Source: Thalassovita sp. (GTDB taxonomy: Bacteria; Pseudomonadota; Alphaproteobacteria; Rhodobacterales; Rhodobacteraceae). Taken from it: a DNA stretch of 64,000 bases. Positions 1 through 8,236 of this stretch are shown one piece after another. The translations under genes and the position numbers were made by a program. The stretch is taken from positions 62,001-126,000 of the forward strand of contig JARGPB010000011.1 in NCBI GenBank assembly GCA_029212905.1, given 5' to 3'. Each line of letters starts with the position of its first letter. The first letter of the stretch is position 1. The notes beneath the pieces are model-generated. The model was given only the letters and a program-made list of their open reading frames with translations. It was not told the origin of the DNA and did no database searches.

Positions 1-673
1 CGCCCAGCACGTTGGATTTCGGCACTTTCACATTGTCAAAAAACAGCTCGGCCGTGTCCTGCGACGCCAGGCCCATTTTCTTGAGGTTCCGCCCCCGCGC
101 GAACCCCTCCATCCCGTCTTCGACCAGAAACAGCCCGATCTCGTGGCCCTCTCCGGTGCGGGCGGCCACCACCACCAGACCGCACAGAAATCCGTTTGAT
201 ATATAGGTCTTAGAGCCATTCAACACCCAGTGGTCCCCGGCATCCACAGCGCGTGTCGTCACCCCGCCCAGGTCCGATCCCGTCCCCGGTTCCGTCATGG
301 CGATGGCCAGCACGCAATCGCCTGACACCACCTGTGGCATGAACCGGGCGCGTTGCTCGTCTGTGCCCAGCTTTTGCAGATACGGTCCGACAATCCGATT
401 GTGCAGCGCGATGAAAAACCCCGGCTCGCGCGGGTTGATCTCTTCGGCCAGGATCATGTCATAACGAAAATCATCCAGCCCCAGCCCGCCGTATTTTTCG
501 TCGGCATACATGCATAAAAACCCCTGCTCGCCCGCCTTTTTCCAGACCTCGGCGCTGACGCATCCCGCGTCGCGCCAGGTCTCGCCATGGGGGAAAACCT
601 CGGTCTCGGCCCATTTACGGACCGACCGGCGGAAAATCTCGTGTTCTTCGTCAAAGATCGTTCGTTTCAGCAC
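1..673 (-). CDS. Acyl-CoA dehydrogenase, N-terminal part (runs off the window edge)
   Basis: This is the N-terminal 224 residues of an FAD-dependent acyl-CoA dehydrogenase, which oxidises acyl-CoA to trans-2-enoyl-CoA in the first step of beta-oxidation. The family N-terminus (EEHEIFRRSVRKWAE) is followed by the FAD-binding middle-domain motif AMTEPGTGSDLGG. The catalytic C-terminal half lies outside the window. I chose the GTG at 673 because AGGAGG lies 6 nt upstream and the family N-terminus starts there; no ATG fits. It follows the Liv/FadD block on the same strand but sits behind a strong terminator, so it may be partly or separately transcribed. Substrate chain length cannot be told from this part. 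Confidence 0.9.
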   Translation of the reverse strand, partial: MLKRTIFDEEHEIFRRSVRKWAETEVFPHGETWRDAGCVSAEVWKKAGEQGFLCMYADEKYGGLGLDDFRYDMILAEEINPREPGFFIALHNRIVGPYLQKLGTDEQRARFMPQVVSGDCVLAIAMTEPGTGSDLGGVTTRAVDAGDHWVLNGSKTYISNGFLCGLVVVAARTGEGHEIGLFLVEDGMEGFARGRNLKKMGLASQDTAELFFDNVKVPKSNVLG

Positions 674-724
674 CGGAGTCCTCCTGACTGATCTGGATCG
701 GCAAACTGTAAGGGGGGGGACGTC

Positions 725-756
725 AAAAAGGCGGGGCAGCAAATCGCCGCCCCGCC
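725..756 (-). terminator. Rho-independent terminator after the Liv binding-protein gene
   Basis: On the minus strand GGCGGGGC (749-756) pairs perfectly with GCCCCGCC (730-737) across an 11-nt loop, and TTTTTG follows at 724-729. It lies just after the stop codon of the Liv binding-protein gene at 765 and before the acyl-CoA dehydrogenase gene. Confidence 0.85.
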
Positions 757-764
757 CGATTGGT

Positions 765-1931
765 TTATTCGATGGTTTTGACCAGCTTCCAGCTGCCGTT
801 TTCCACAGCCGAGATATAGACAGCCGTGGCCGCAACGTGGTTTTCGGCGCTCATCTTGACCTTGTTGCCGGCAACAACGTCCTCATAGCTCAGGCCTTCC
901 ATCGCCTTGATAAAGCCTTCGCGGGTCAGGTCAGGACCGGCCGCATCCAGGCCTTTGACGATCAGCTCGGCTGCCGAACGGCCCAACAGGGCGCCGGTGC
1001 CGGGGAACTTCTCGCCGGTGGCATCGGTATAGGATTTCACCCAGCCGGCCACTTCGGCATCGCCCAGACGGGCCTCCAGATCCTGCCAGCCGGATGCTGC
1101 GTGGACACCGCCCATAACACCCTGAGCCGCCAGACCTTTGGCCACCACAGTGTGGAACCCAGCCGAGCTGAGCAGGAAGTCAACGCCAGTGTTCAGCTTG
1201 TTGGCGGTGGCGATCACGTTGATCGTCTGGCTGACGCCCAGCGCCAGGCCAACAGTTTCACAGCCGGCGGCCTTGATTTTACCCAGCGCACCGCTGAAAT
1301 CGGTTTCGTCCGGTTTGTGCTGCGTCTCGACACCAAAGCTCGCGCCCGCTGCTGCGGCACCCTCTTTGACACCCATTTCGATTTCCTTGCCGAAATCGGT
1401 GGGCAGGTACATCAGACAAAAGGTTTTCTTGCCCATGTCGGTGGCCATGTATTCCGTCGCCTGCTTGACCCCATCATAGTAGGACGAGGTGCCCGCGAAT
1501 TTCCACGGTGCGGGCGGATCCACCATCTGACGCGCCGAGGTCAGAGGGCTGATATTCGGAACACCCTTGGGGCCCAGCAGCTTGAACATGGCAATGTTTG
1601 TCGGCGTGCCCAGGCTCAGCAACATCGCGAATACCTTGTCGCGGTTGACCAGCTTGTTGGCGGCCTGAACGGCCTTGGGCACCTGATAGCTGTGGTCCTC
1701 GACCATATAGTTGATCTTGCGACCATGCACACCGCCCGCGGCGTTGATTTCATCGAAATACAGCTGGGCCGCCTTTACCGCAGGAACAGAGAAAGGCGCA
1801 AAGATGCTGGACAGGTCATGTGCGCCGCCCAGCGTGATTTCGGTATCTGTGACGCCGTCCTCGGCCATCGCGGGGGCGGACAGCCCCAGGGACAGAGCCG
1901 TGACAGCGGCAATTGTTTTGAACGTTTTCAT
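765..1931 (-). CDS. Liv-type ABC transporter periplasmic substrate-binding protein
   Basis: This 388-residue protein is a periplasmic binding protein of the branched-chain amino acid (HAAT/Liv) family, which delivers ligand to the LivHM permease. It has a clear Sec signal peptide with predicted cleavage after AMA at residue 23, followed by the family start VTDTEITLGGAHDLS. I chose the ATG at 1931 because a GGAGGAAC site precedes it and the signal peptide begins there; the longer reading frame adds an unlikely arginine-rich extension. The gene is the last of the livHMGF-fadD-livK block and is separated from the synthetase gene by 62 nt. The companion acyl-CoA synthetase suggests that the ligand is a carboxylic acid rather than leucine, which is inference. 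Confidence 0.9.
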   Translation of the reverse strand: MKTFKTIAAVTALSLGLSAPAMAEDGVTDTEITLGGAHDLSSIFAPFSVPAVKAAQLYFDEINAAGGVHGRKINYMVEDHSYQVPKAVQAANKLVNRDKVFAMLLSLGTPTNIAMFKLLGPKGVPNISPLTSARQMVDPPAPWKFAGTSSYYDGVKQATEYMATDMGKKTFCLMYLPTDFGKEIEMGVKEGAAAAGASFGVETQHKPDETDFSGALGKIKAAGCETVGLALGVSQTINVIATANKLNTGVDFLLSSAGFHTVVAKGLAAQGVMGGVHAASGWQDLEARLGDAEVAGWVKSYTDATGEKFPGTGALLGRSAAELIVKGLDAAGPDLTREGFIKAMEGLSYEDVVAGNKVKMSAENHVAATAVYISAVENGSWKLVKTIE

Positions 1932-1993
1932 AGATTTAGTTCCTCCCATTTGGTCTTTGGATCGTCTGGCCGCACCCCTCCTCAAAGGTGCGA

Positions 1994-3847
1994 TCAGTAC
2001 ATGCTTTCGATCAAGCCCGCGTGACGCTCGTTCACGTAGTTCCGCTTGAGTTTCATCGTGGGGGTCAGCTCCTCATCCTCTGCGGTCAACAAGATGTCGA
2101 TCAGACGGAAATCCTTGATTTGTTCCACCTGGGCAAAATCCTTGTTGGTCTCGCTCACCACCTGTCCGATCAGGTCCACCACATCCTTTGCCCGCGTCAA
2201 CGACGCAAAGTCCGCATAAGGAATTTGACGCTCTTGCGCGAACCTTTCAACATTTTCCTGATCAATCATCACCAGACAGGTCAGATATTTGCGCTTGTCC
2301 CCGATCACCACCGCATCCGCCACATAGGGCGAGAACTTCAACTTGCTCTCGATTTCAGCCGGGGTGATGTTCTTGCCGCCGGCCGTGATCAGGATGTCCT
2401 TCATCCGGCCGGTGATGGTCAGGTTGCCCTCGTTATCCACCCGTCCAACATCGCCGGTGCGCAGCCAGCCGTCCTCGGTCATGGTCTCTGCCGTTTTCTC
2501 GGGCATGTTCCAATATCCGGCGAACACGGCGGGACCGCCGATCTGGACCTCGCCGTCGGGCGCAATACGGATCTGCGTCCCGGGGCTGGGCAAACCGACC
2601 GTGCCGATTCTGTTGTGCGCCAGCGTGTTCACCGTCGCCACCCCCGAGGTCTCGGTCATCCCGAACCCTTCCAGCAGGTGCACGCCGATGGCTTCGAACC
2701 AGCGCAGCAGATCAGGCGAGATCGGCGCCGCCCCCGAGGTACACCGCCGCGTGCGTTGCAGCCCCAGCAGTTGCCGCAGCTTGCGCAGCACCAGCAGGTC
2801 CGCCAGGAACAGGTTCAGTTTCGCCCCTGCCCCCATGTGCTTGCCTGCCTCTTTGGCTTCGACCTTTTTCATGCCCGCCGCGACGGCCCAGTCCAGGAAC
2901 CCGCGTCCCACGAATCCGGCCTCTGACCGCATGATCGTGATCTGGCTGTACACTTTCTCCCAGATCCGAGGCACCCCGGTAAACGAATGCGGGCTGACCT
3001 CGCGCAGGTTGTCGAACACGGTTTCCGTGCTTTCGGCAAAATTCACGCGACACCCCGCAAGGATCGGGAATTCCACGGAAATCAGCCGCTCCAATACGTG
3101 GCACAGCGGCAAGAAGCACAGCAGCTCGTCGGTTTGTTCGAACTCGATCGTCTGCTCGCCTGCGAACATCTGGTACATGCTGTTGCGATGGGTCAGGATC
3201 GCGCCCTTGGGCGGCCCCGTGGTCCCCGAGGTATAGATCAGCATCCGCGGGTCTTCGGGTTTGACGGCCTCCAGTTCGGTCTCGAACTTCTTGGGGTTGG
3301 CCTTGGCCTCGGCTTCGCCCAGGGCGATCAGATCGTCCCAGAACATCACCATCGGATCGTCGAACGTGGCCAGACCGTCGCGGTCGAACACGATGACTTT
3401 CTTCAGGCCGGGCATCTGGTCGCGGACCTCCAGGAATTTATCCAGCTGTTCGTCGTTTTCCACGAACAGGAATGGCGCGCCGGAATCGTTGACCAGATAG
3501 GCCAGCTGACTGGCCGCATCCGTGGTGTAAACCCCCGAGGGAATCCCCCCGACAGCCGCCACGCCCAGATCTACATACAGCCACTCGCGCCGGTCTTCGG
3601 ACAGGATCTGAACGGCTTGTCCCCGTTCCAGCCCCATCGCCCTAAGGCCCAGCCCCACGTTGCGCCCGCCGTTGAAATAATCCGTCCAGCTATAGGATTG
3701 CCAGACGCCCAGTTCCTTTTCCCGATGTGCGGTTTTGCTGCCCAGTTCGCGGCAGCGCTTCGCCCAGAGTTTGACCACCGTATCGCAACCATCCATCGCG
3801 ATCGGCGCGTCGGCCGGGATGAACATGTCTGTTGTCATGTGCCCCAT
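1994..3847 (-). CDS. FadD-like AMP-forming acyl-CoA synthetase
   Basis: This 617-residue adenylate-forming enzyme activates a carboxylic acid to its CoA thioester through an acyl-AMP. Visible motifs are the ATP loop YTSGTTGPPKG (about residues 205-215), GFGMTETSG, and the hinge and C-terminal motif GRMKDILITAGGKNITPAEIE. Its overall form resembles long-chain acyl-CoA synthetases. The ATG at 3847 has GGAGG 5 nt upstream and lies 2 nt after the livF stop; an ATG at 3877 would overlap livF and has no such site. Placement between the Liv ATPase and binding-protein genes suggests that it traps the imported acid as its CoA ester. Confidence 0.9.
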   Translation of the reverse strand: MGHMTTDMFIPADAPIAMDGCDTVVKLWAKRCRELGSKTAHREKELGVWQSYSWTDYFNGGRNVGLGLRAMGLERGQAVQILSEDRREWLYVDLGVAAVGGIPSGVYTTDAASQLAYLVNDSGAPFLFVENDEQLDKFLEVRDQMPGLKKVIVFDRDGLATFDDPMVMFWDDLIALGEAEAKANPKKFETELEAVKPEDPRMLIYTSGTTGPPKGAILTHRNSMYQMFAGEQTIEFEQTDELLCFLPLCHVLERLISVEFPILAGCRVNFAESTETVFDNLREVSPHSFTGVPRIWEKVYSQITIMRSEAGFVGRGFLDWAVAAGMKKVEAKEAGKHMGAGAKLNLFLADLLVLRKLRQLLGLQRTRRCTSGAAPISPDLLRWFEAIGVHLLEGFGMTETSGVATVNTLAHNRIGTVGLPSPGTQIRIAPDGEVQIGGPAVFAGYWNMPEKTAETMTEDGWLRTGDVGRVDNEGNLTITGRMKDILITAGGKNITPAEIESKLKFSPYVADAVVIGDKRKYLTCLVMIDQENVERFAQERQIPYADFASLTRAKDVVDLIGQVVSETNKDFAQVEQIKDFRLIDILLTAEDEELTPTMKLKRNYVNERHAGLIESMY

Positions 3848-3849
3848 TT

Positions 3850-4614
3850 TTACCTCCACGTCTTCCGGCGTTTCCACCGTTTCTGACCGCGCTGAGTCTC
3901 TTCCTGACGTCCCAGATAGAATTCCTGAATGTCATCCGAGGCCCGCAGCTCTTCGCACGATCCGGCCATCACGATCCGGCCCATTTCCAGAACATAGCCC
4001 TGATGTGCCGTGTGCAGCGCCACATTGGCGTTTTGTTCAACCAACAGCATCGTCACCTTCTGTTCCGCGTTCAGTCGTTTGATGATCGCGAAAATTTCCT
4101 GCGTCAGCAGCGGCGACAAACCCAACGAAGGCTCGTCCAGCAGCATCAGCTTGGGCCGTGCCATCAGGCCCCGACCGATTGCCAGCATCTGTTGCTGTCC
4201 CCCCGACAGGAAACCCGCAGACTGGCTGCGCCGTTCCTTCAGGATCGGGAAATATTCATAGACCAAGGCCAGGTCGTCGCGAATATCGCCCTTCCGGCAA
4301 TAGGCGCCCATCTTCAGGTTTTCTTCGATGGTCAGATAGGGGAATACTTCGCGGCCTTCGGGCACATGGGCCAGACCCATCCGCACGATTTCGTCGGGCT
4401 GTTTGCCCACGATCGAGACCCCGTCAAAGTCGATGTTGCCCTTTTCGGGGTCCATCAGCCCGCTGATTGTTTTCATCAGCGTGGTTTTCCCGGCCCCGTT
4501 GGCGCCCAGAATGGTGACGATTTCGCCTTTGTTCACCTCCAGCGACACGCCGCGCAGCGCCATGATCGCCCCGTAAAAGGTCTCGACGTTGCGGATATCC
4601 AGAACCTTGGTCAT
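3850..4614 (-). CDS. livF: Liv-type ABC transporter ATP-binding protein LivF
   Basis: This 254-residue ATPase is one of two that power a Liv-type importer. Walker A is GANGAGKTT (residues 37-45), the signature is LSGGQQQ (136-142) and Walker B is LMLLDE (157-161). It matches LivF rather than LivG in length and in having the canonical LSGGQ. The C-terminus carries an unusual basic tail of about 15 residues (QKRWKRRKTWR) just before the synthetase start site. It overlaps livG by 4 nt, so the two are probably translationally coupled. Confidence 0.93.
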   Translation of the reverse strand: MTKVLDIRNVETFYGAIMALRGVSLEVNKGEIVTILGANGAGKTTLMKTISGLMDPEKGNIDFDGVSIVGKQPDEIVRMGLAHVPEGREVFPYLTIEENLKMGAYCRKGDIRDDLALVYEYFPILKERRSQSAGFLSGGQQQMLAIGRGLMARPKLMLLDEPSLGLSPLLTQEIFAIIKRLNAEQKVTMLLVEQNANVALHTAHQGYVLEMGRIVMAGSCEELRASDDIQEFYLGRQEETQRGQKRWKRRKTWR

Positions 4615-5381
4615 GCATCCACCTCCGTGCCCAGATAGGCCGCTTTGACCTGCGGGTCCGATTGAACCTCGGCGGGCGACCCCATCGCCAAAGGCTGGCC
4701 GTTGGCCACAGCCAGAACCCGGTCGGACACCTGTGTTACCAGTTTCATGTCATGTTCCACCATCAGAACGGTCATCCCCATGTCGCGGCGCATGTCCTCG
4801 ACCCAGAATGCCACCTCTTGGCTTTCTTCGACGGACAACCCCGAGGCCGGTTCGTCCAGCAGGATCATCTTTGGCCCCATCGCCAGCGCCCGGCCGATTT
4901 CCACCACCTTGCGGACGCCATAGGGCAGCCCCGCAATCAGTTTCTCGCGGTAGGCTTCCAGCTCCAGGAACTCGATCACCTCTTCGACCTGCTTGCGGTG
5001 GCCACGTTCCTCGCGGCGGACCGATGGCAGGAACAGCATGTCCTGCACCCAGTTGGTGTTCCGGTGCGTGTGCCGCCCCATCATCAGGTTATCCAGCACA
5101 GTCGAGTGGTCGAACAGTTCGATATTCTGGAACGTCCGCGCGATGCCCAACTGGCCGATATCATGCGCCGACAGCGCCGTGATGTCCTGCCCGTCGAACT
5201 TGATCGTGCCCCGTGTCGCTTTGTAAAACCGCGAGATCAGGTTAAAGATCGTCGACTTCCCCGCGCCGTTCGGGCCGATGATGGAAAACACTTCGCCTTC
5301 CTCGACACTGAACGACACGCCGTCCACCGCTTTGACCCCGCCGAAATGAACCGCCAGGTCTTCTACTTCCAACAGGCTCAT
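4611..5381 (-). CDS. livG: Liv-type ABC transporter ATP-binding protein LivG
   Basis: This 256-residue ATPase is the second nucleotide-binding subunit of the Liv importer. It starts with the family pattern VHFGGVKAVDGVSF, has Walker A GPNGAGKST at residues 36-44 and ILLDEP as Walker B. The signature is the degenerate LPYGVRK typical of LivG rather than LSGGQ. The gene overlaps livM upstream and livF downstream by 4 nt each. Confidence 0.93.
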   Translation of the reverse strand: MSLLEVEDLAVHFGGVKAVDGVSFSVEEGEVFSIIGPNGAGKSTIFNLISRFYKATRGTIKFDGQDITALSAHDIGQLGIARTFQNIELFDHSTVLDNLMMGRHTHRNTNWVQDMLFLPSVRREERGHRKQVEEVIEFLELEAYREKLIAGLPYGVRKVVEIGRALAMGPKMILLDEPASGLSVEESQEVAFWVEDMRRDMGMTVLMVEHDMKLVTQVSDRVLAVANGQPLAMGSPAEVQSDPQVKAAYLGTEVDA

Positions 5382-6472
5382 TTCATCCGCTCCGTTTTGA
5401 CATAGGTTTTCTGACGGCGGAACATGTCGCGCCGTGCCAGCGGGAACAGCTGGAACCAGGCGCGGATTTTCAGCCAGCGCCCATACAGACCGTTCGGCTC
5501 ATAGATGATGAACGTCACCAGGATGATCGAGAAAATCAGCGTATCCAGACCCGGCATCGACAGATCAATGCCCGCGCTGGATTTCAGCGTGTCCCGCAGG
5601 ATCGAGATCACCTGAGGTACGGCCGAAATCAGGATCGCCCCAAAGAACGCGCCCTGGATGAACCCCAGCCCGCCAATCGTCACCACCAACAGCAGGTTGA
5701 TCGAGATGAAGATCGAGAAGAGCTCGTAGTTGAAAAAGGCGATATAGTGCCCCATCAACGATCCCGCCAAACCTGTCATCGCACAGGACAGACCAAAGGC
5801 CAGCGACCGCGTGCGCGTCACGTTAATGCCCAGCGCGCGCGCCGACACCTCCGAATCCCGCACCGCCAGGAACGACCGCCCCGTCGGGCTGCGCATCAGG
5901 TTGGCATAGCCCCACGTCACCAGGGCAACCACGACCAGACACAGCCAATAGAAATTATCCAGGTTCGAATACCGGTCGAAATCAATCCCGAAAATATCGA
6001 TCGACGGCGCAAAGATCCCGCCCACACCGCCGGTGATTGGCTCGGCGATGATGATCACCTCTTCGACGATGACGAACAGCGCCAGTGTGGCAATCGCCAG
6101 ATAGATCCCTGACATCCGCACCGCCGGGATGGCGACAATGGCCCCAAAGACCCCCGCCGCAATGCCCGCCAACGGGAACGAGATCAGCCACGGCACGCCG
6201 ATATTCATCAGCGCGGCATCCGTATAGGCCCCGATTGCCAGGAACGCTGCGTGGCCCAGGCTGGCCTGTCCGGTGTGTCCCACCAGCAGCATCAGCCCCA
6301 TCCCCGCCAGCGCCCAGATCAACGTGTTCGTGACCTCGGCCAGGTAATATTCCCCCACGACAAAGGGCAACAGCGCCATCACCGCCAGCAACAGCGCGAT
6401 CTTGCCCCGTGCCCAGCCGTCTTCGTGCAGGTCTATGTCGTTGTCATAGCTTGTTTTAAAGATAACTTTCAT
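5378..6472 (-). CDS. livM: Liv-type ABC transporter permease LivM
   Basis: This 364-residue polytopic membrane protein is the LivM-type permease. It carries the family motif GHTGQASLGHAAFLAIGAY and the coupling-helix region (SEVSARALGINVTRTR). The first about 15 residues (MKVIFKTSYDNDIDL) are a hydrophilic lead. It lies 3 nt after livH and overlaps livG by 4 nt. Confidence 0.93.
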   Translation of the reverse strand: MKVIFKTSYDNDIDLHEDGWARGKIALLLAVMALLPFVVGEYYLAEVTNTLIWALAGMGLMLLVGHTGQASLGHAAFLAIGAYTDAALMNIGVPWLISFPLAGIAAGVFGAIVAIPAVRMSGIYLAIATLALFVIVEEVIIIAEPITGGVGGIFAPSIDIFGIDFDRYSNLDNFYWLCLVVVALVTWGYANLMRSPTGRSFLAVRDSEVSARALGINVTRTRSLAFGLSCAMTGLAGSLMGHYIAFFNYELFSIFISINLLLVVTIGGLGFIQGAFFGAILISAVPQVISILRDTLKSSAGIDLSMPGLDTLIFSIILVTFIIYEPNGLYGRWLKIRAWFQLFPLARRDMFRRQKTYVKTERMK

Positions 6473-6475
6473 CGC

Positions 6476-7351
6476 TCAGACCTTCTTTGCATAGATCTGG
6501 GCAAACAGCCCATTTGGCCGGGTGACCAGCACCACAAGCATGATGATATAGGGGCTCATCTGGCTGAAACCGCCCGGCAGATACCGGGCTGCCAGGGGCT
6601 CGATCACGCCGATCAGGATGCCGCCCAGCAAGGCGCCCGGCAGGCTGCCAAAGCCCCCGATCACCGCCGCAGCAAAGGCTTTCATGCCCAGCAGCCCGAT
6701 GTTGGGGTCAATCGCGCCCTTGGACGCGTACAGCACCCCCGCAATCGTCGAAACCGCGCCGGACAGCGCCCAGATCATCGAGTTCACCCGATGCACGGGC
6801 ACGCCCACGATATAGGCCGCCATCTGGTTTTGCGACGCGGCTTGCGCGGCCAGGCCCAGCTTGGTGAATTGGAAAAACGCCCACAGACCCATCGTCAGCA
6901 ACGCCGTGACGATGATTGTCGTGACGTCCTCGTATCCGATGATCAGCCCGCCCACATCAAAGACCTTGCCCGCGAACGGCGTCTCCAGAACCAAAGGCGT
7001 GAATCCCCAGATCGCCCCCGCAACAAAGCGGAACACGAATCCCATGGCGATCGTCAGGATCACCAATGCGAATTGCGGCTGTCCAAAGATTTTGCGGACC
7101 ACGAACCGGTCAACGCCATATCCGACGCCCCCCATGATCGCAGCGGCCAGGATCACGCCGGGGATAAACGCCAGCGCCCCGTATTCCGAATTGACCAGGC
7201 CCAGCGCGATGAACGCGCCCAGCATCATCATATCACCTTGGGCAAAGTTCACGCCCTCGGTCGCCTTATAGATCAGGACGAACCCAAGGGCGACCAGCCC
7301 ATAGATACACCCCGAGGCAATGCCCCCTACAATCAGCTGAATTATTTCCAT
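6476..7351 (-). CDS. livH: Liv-type ABC transporter permease LivH
   Basis: This 291-residue permease has the LivH pattern: IASGCIYGLVALGFVLIYK near the N-terminus, GDMMMLGAF in the middle, and FGSLPGALLGGILIG near the C-terminus. It is the first long gene of the minus-strand block and pairs with livM. AGGAC lies about 8 nt before the ATG. A short ORF with a stronger ribosome-binding site ends across this start codon, so livH translation may be coupled to it. Confidence 0.93.
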   Translation of the reverse strand: MEIIQLIVGGIASGCIYGLVALGFVLIYKATEGVNFAQGDMMMLGAFIALGLVNSEYGALAFIPGVILAAAIMGGVGYGVDRFVVRKIFGQPQFALVILTIAMGFVFRFVAGAIWGFTPLVLETPFAGKVFDVGGLIIGYEDVTTIIVTALLTMGLWAFFQFTKLGLAAQAASQNQMAAYIVGVPVHRVNSMIWALSGAVSTIAGVLYASKGAIDPNIGLLGMKAFAAAVIGGFGSLPGALLGGILIGVIEPLAARYLPGGFSQMSPYIIMLVVLVTRPNGLFAQIYAKKV

Positions 7352-7470
7352 TCGCCCGTCCTTTTGCCGACGTCACTGCTGTGCAGTTTGACGTTGTTTT
7401 GAACGGGTAGAAGCGCCCGGCACACAGCCGGGAATGGCCCTTTTTCAGGGCCACTCATAAACGCATCCAT
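7342..7470 (-). CDS. Possible 42-residue leader peptide upstream of livH
   Basis: A 42-codon frame starts with ATG at 7470 and stops with TAA at 7342-7344, 8 nt inside livH in another frame. Its start is preceded by GGGAGGAG at an ideal distance, better than the site before livH itself. The predicted peptide starts MDAFMSGPEKGPFP and contains LLPVQNNVKL; it matches no family I know. The transcript over it can form two hairpins. It may be a regulatory leader that couples to livH, the remnant of a lost gene, or chance. Confidence 0.35.
   Translation of the reverse strand: MDAFMSGPEKGPFPAVCRALLPVQNNVKLHSSDVGKRTGEWK
7416..7452 (-). other. Tandem hairpins in the livH leader
   Basis: Two perfect 6-bp stems with 5-nt loops lie next to each other: GGCCCT/AGGGCC (7436-7452) and CCCGGC/GCCGGG (7416-7432). 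Both fall inside the short leader frame. Neither has a U-run behind it, so they are not a standard terminator; they might respond to translation of the leader. Confidence 0.4.
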
Positions 7471-7500
7471 TCTGTCTCCTCCCATGACCGATGAACGCTA

Positions 7501-7548
7501 TTGACTTGATCTAAACACACGTGTTCAATTTCTGTCAACAGTGATCAC
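7501..7548. promoter_or_regulatory. Divergent livH/tetR control region with dyad symmetry
   Basis: The 200-nt gap between livH and the TetR gene contains an outer inverted repeat TTGAC (7501-7505) and GTCAA (7534-7538), an inner 8-bp palindrome ACACGTGT (7517-7524) and GTGATCAC (7541-7548). Such nested symmetry just upstream of a tetR gene is the usual place for its operator. Which element is the real operator cannot be decided by eye. Confidence 0.4.
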
Positions 7549-7551
7549 GGA

Positions 7552-8211
7552 ATGAAAATGAAGACCGTAAATGCCCGCATAATGCACGCCGCGCTGCGTC
7601 TCTTCGCCGAAAAAGGCGCGAAGCATATTGCCGTTAGCGATCTGGCCAAAGAGGCGGGGCTGTCACGTGGAACTATCTATAATAACATAGAAAATCCCGA
7701 TGACCTGTTCAGCATCGTCTGTGATCTGGTCTACCTGGAGCAGCGTCAGACCACCCGCTCGGTCGACACCGAAATCACCGACCCGGCGCAGCGCCTGGCG
7801 CTAATACTACGTAAGGTCATTCGGCGTGTGTACGAGGAACCGGACTGGGGCAAATTCATCGCTCAGTTCGGTATGATCGACCCGCGTTTGGGGAAATTCT
7901 GGGGAAAACTCCCTAATCAATTGTTGCGTGACGGGCTGGCCAGCGGGCGTTTTCAGTTCCGCGAGGATCAGATCCACTCGATCACCGCTTTGGGCGGCGG
8001 CGCGGTCATGGGGGCCACGTCCCTTGTGCTGGGCGGCCTGCTAACCTGGCGCAAATCCGGCAGCGACACCGCCGAGCTGATCCTGCGATCCGTTGGGATT
8101 GATCCGGCCGAGGCCCGCGCCCTATCCACCACAGCTTTTGACCCGATGCCGCGCCTCGATTTTTCGAAGGTCGAGCTATCGGGCACCAGCCGGGAGTATA
8201 TTCTCGGCTGA
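7552..8211 (+). CDS. TetR-family transcriptional regulator
   Basis: This 219-residue protein has an N-terminal TetR helix-turn-helix (LFAEKGAKHIAVSDLAKEAG, then LSRGTIYNNI; residues about 15-50) and a divergent ligand-binding C-terminus. It diverges from livH and lies 25 nt before a thiolase gene, so it probably controls both the transporter block and the beta-oxidation genes, perhaps in response to an acyl-CoA. The ATG at 7552 and a second at 7558 are both possible; neither has a strong ribosome-binding site. Confidence 0.88.
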   Translation: MKMKTVNARIMHAALRLFAEKGAKHIAVSDLAKEAGLSRGTIYNNIENPDDLFSIVCDLVYLEQRQTTRSVDTEITDPAQRLALILRKVIRRVYEEPDWGKFIAQFGMIDPRLGKFWGKLPNQLLRDGLASGRFQFREDQIHSITALGGGAVMGATSLVLGGLLTWRKSGSDTAELILRSVGIDPAEARALSTTAFDPMPRLDFSKVELSGTSREYILG

Positions 8212-8236
8212 TTTGTCATTCCGAAGGAGGAGCGAG

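Noticed and set aside
510..2024. A 504-codon plus-strand frame opposite the Liv binding protein
   Set aside because: The minus-strand gene has a signal peptide, ribosome-binding site and terminator; the plus-strand product resembles nothing.
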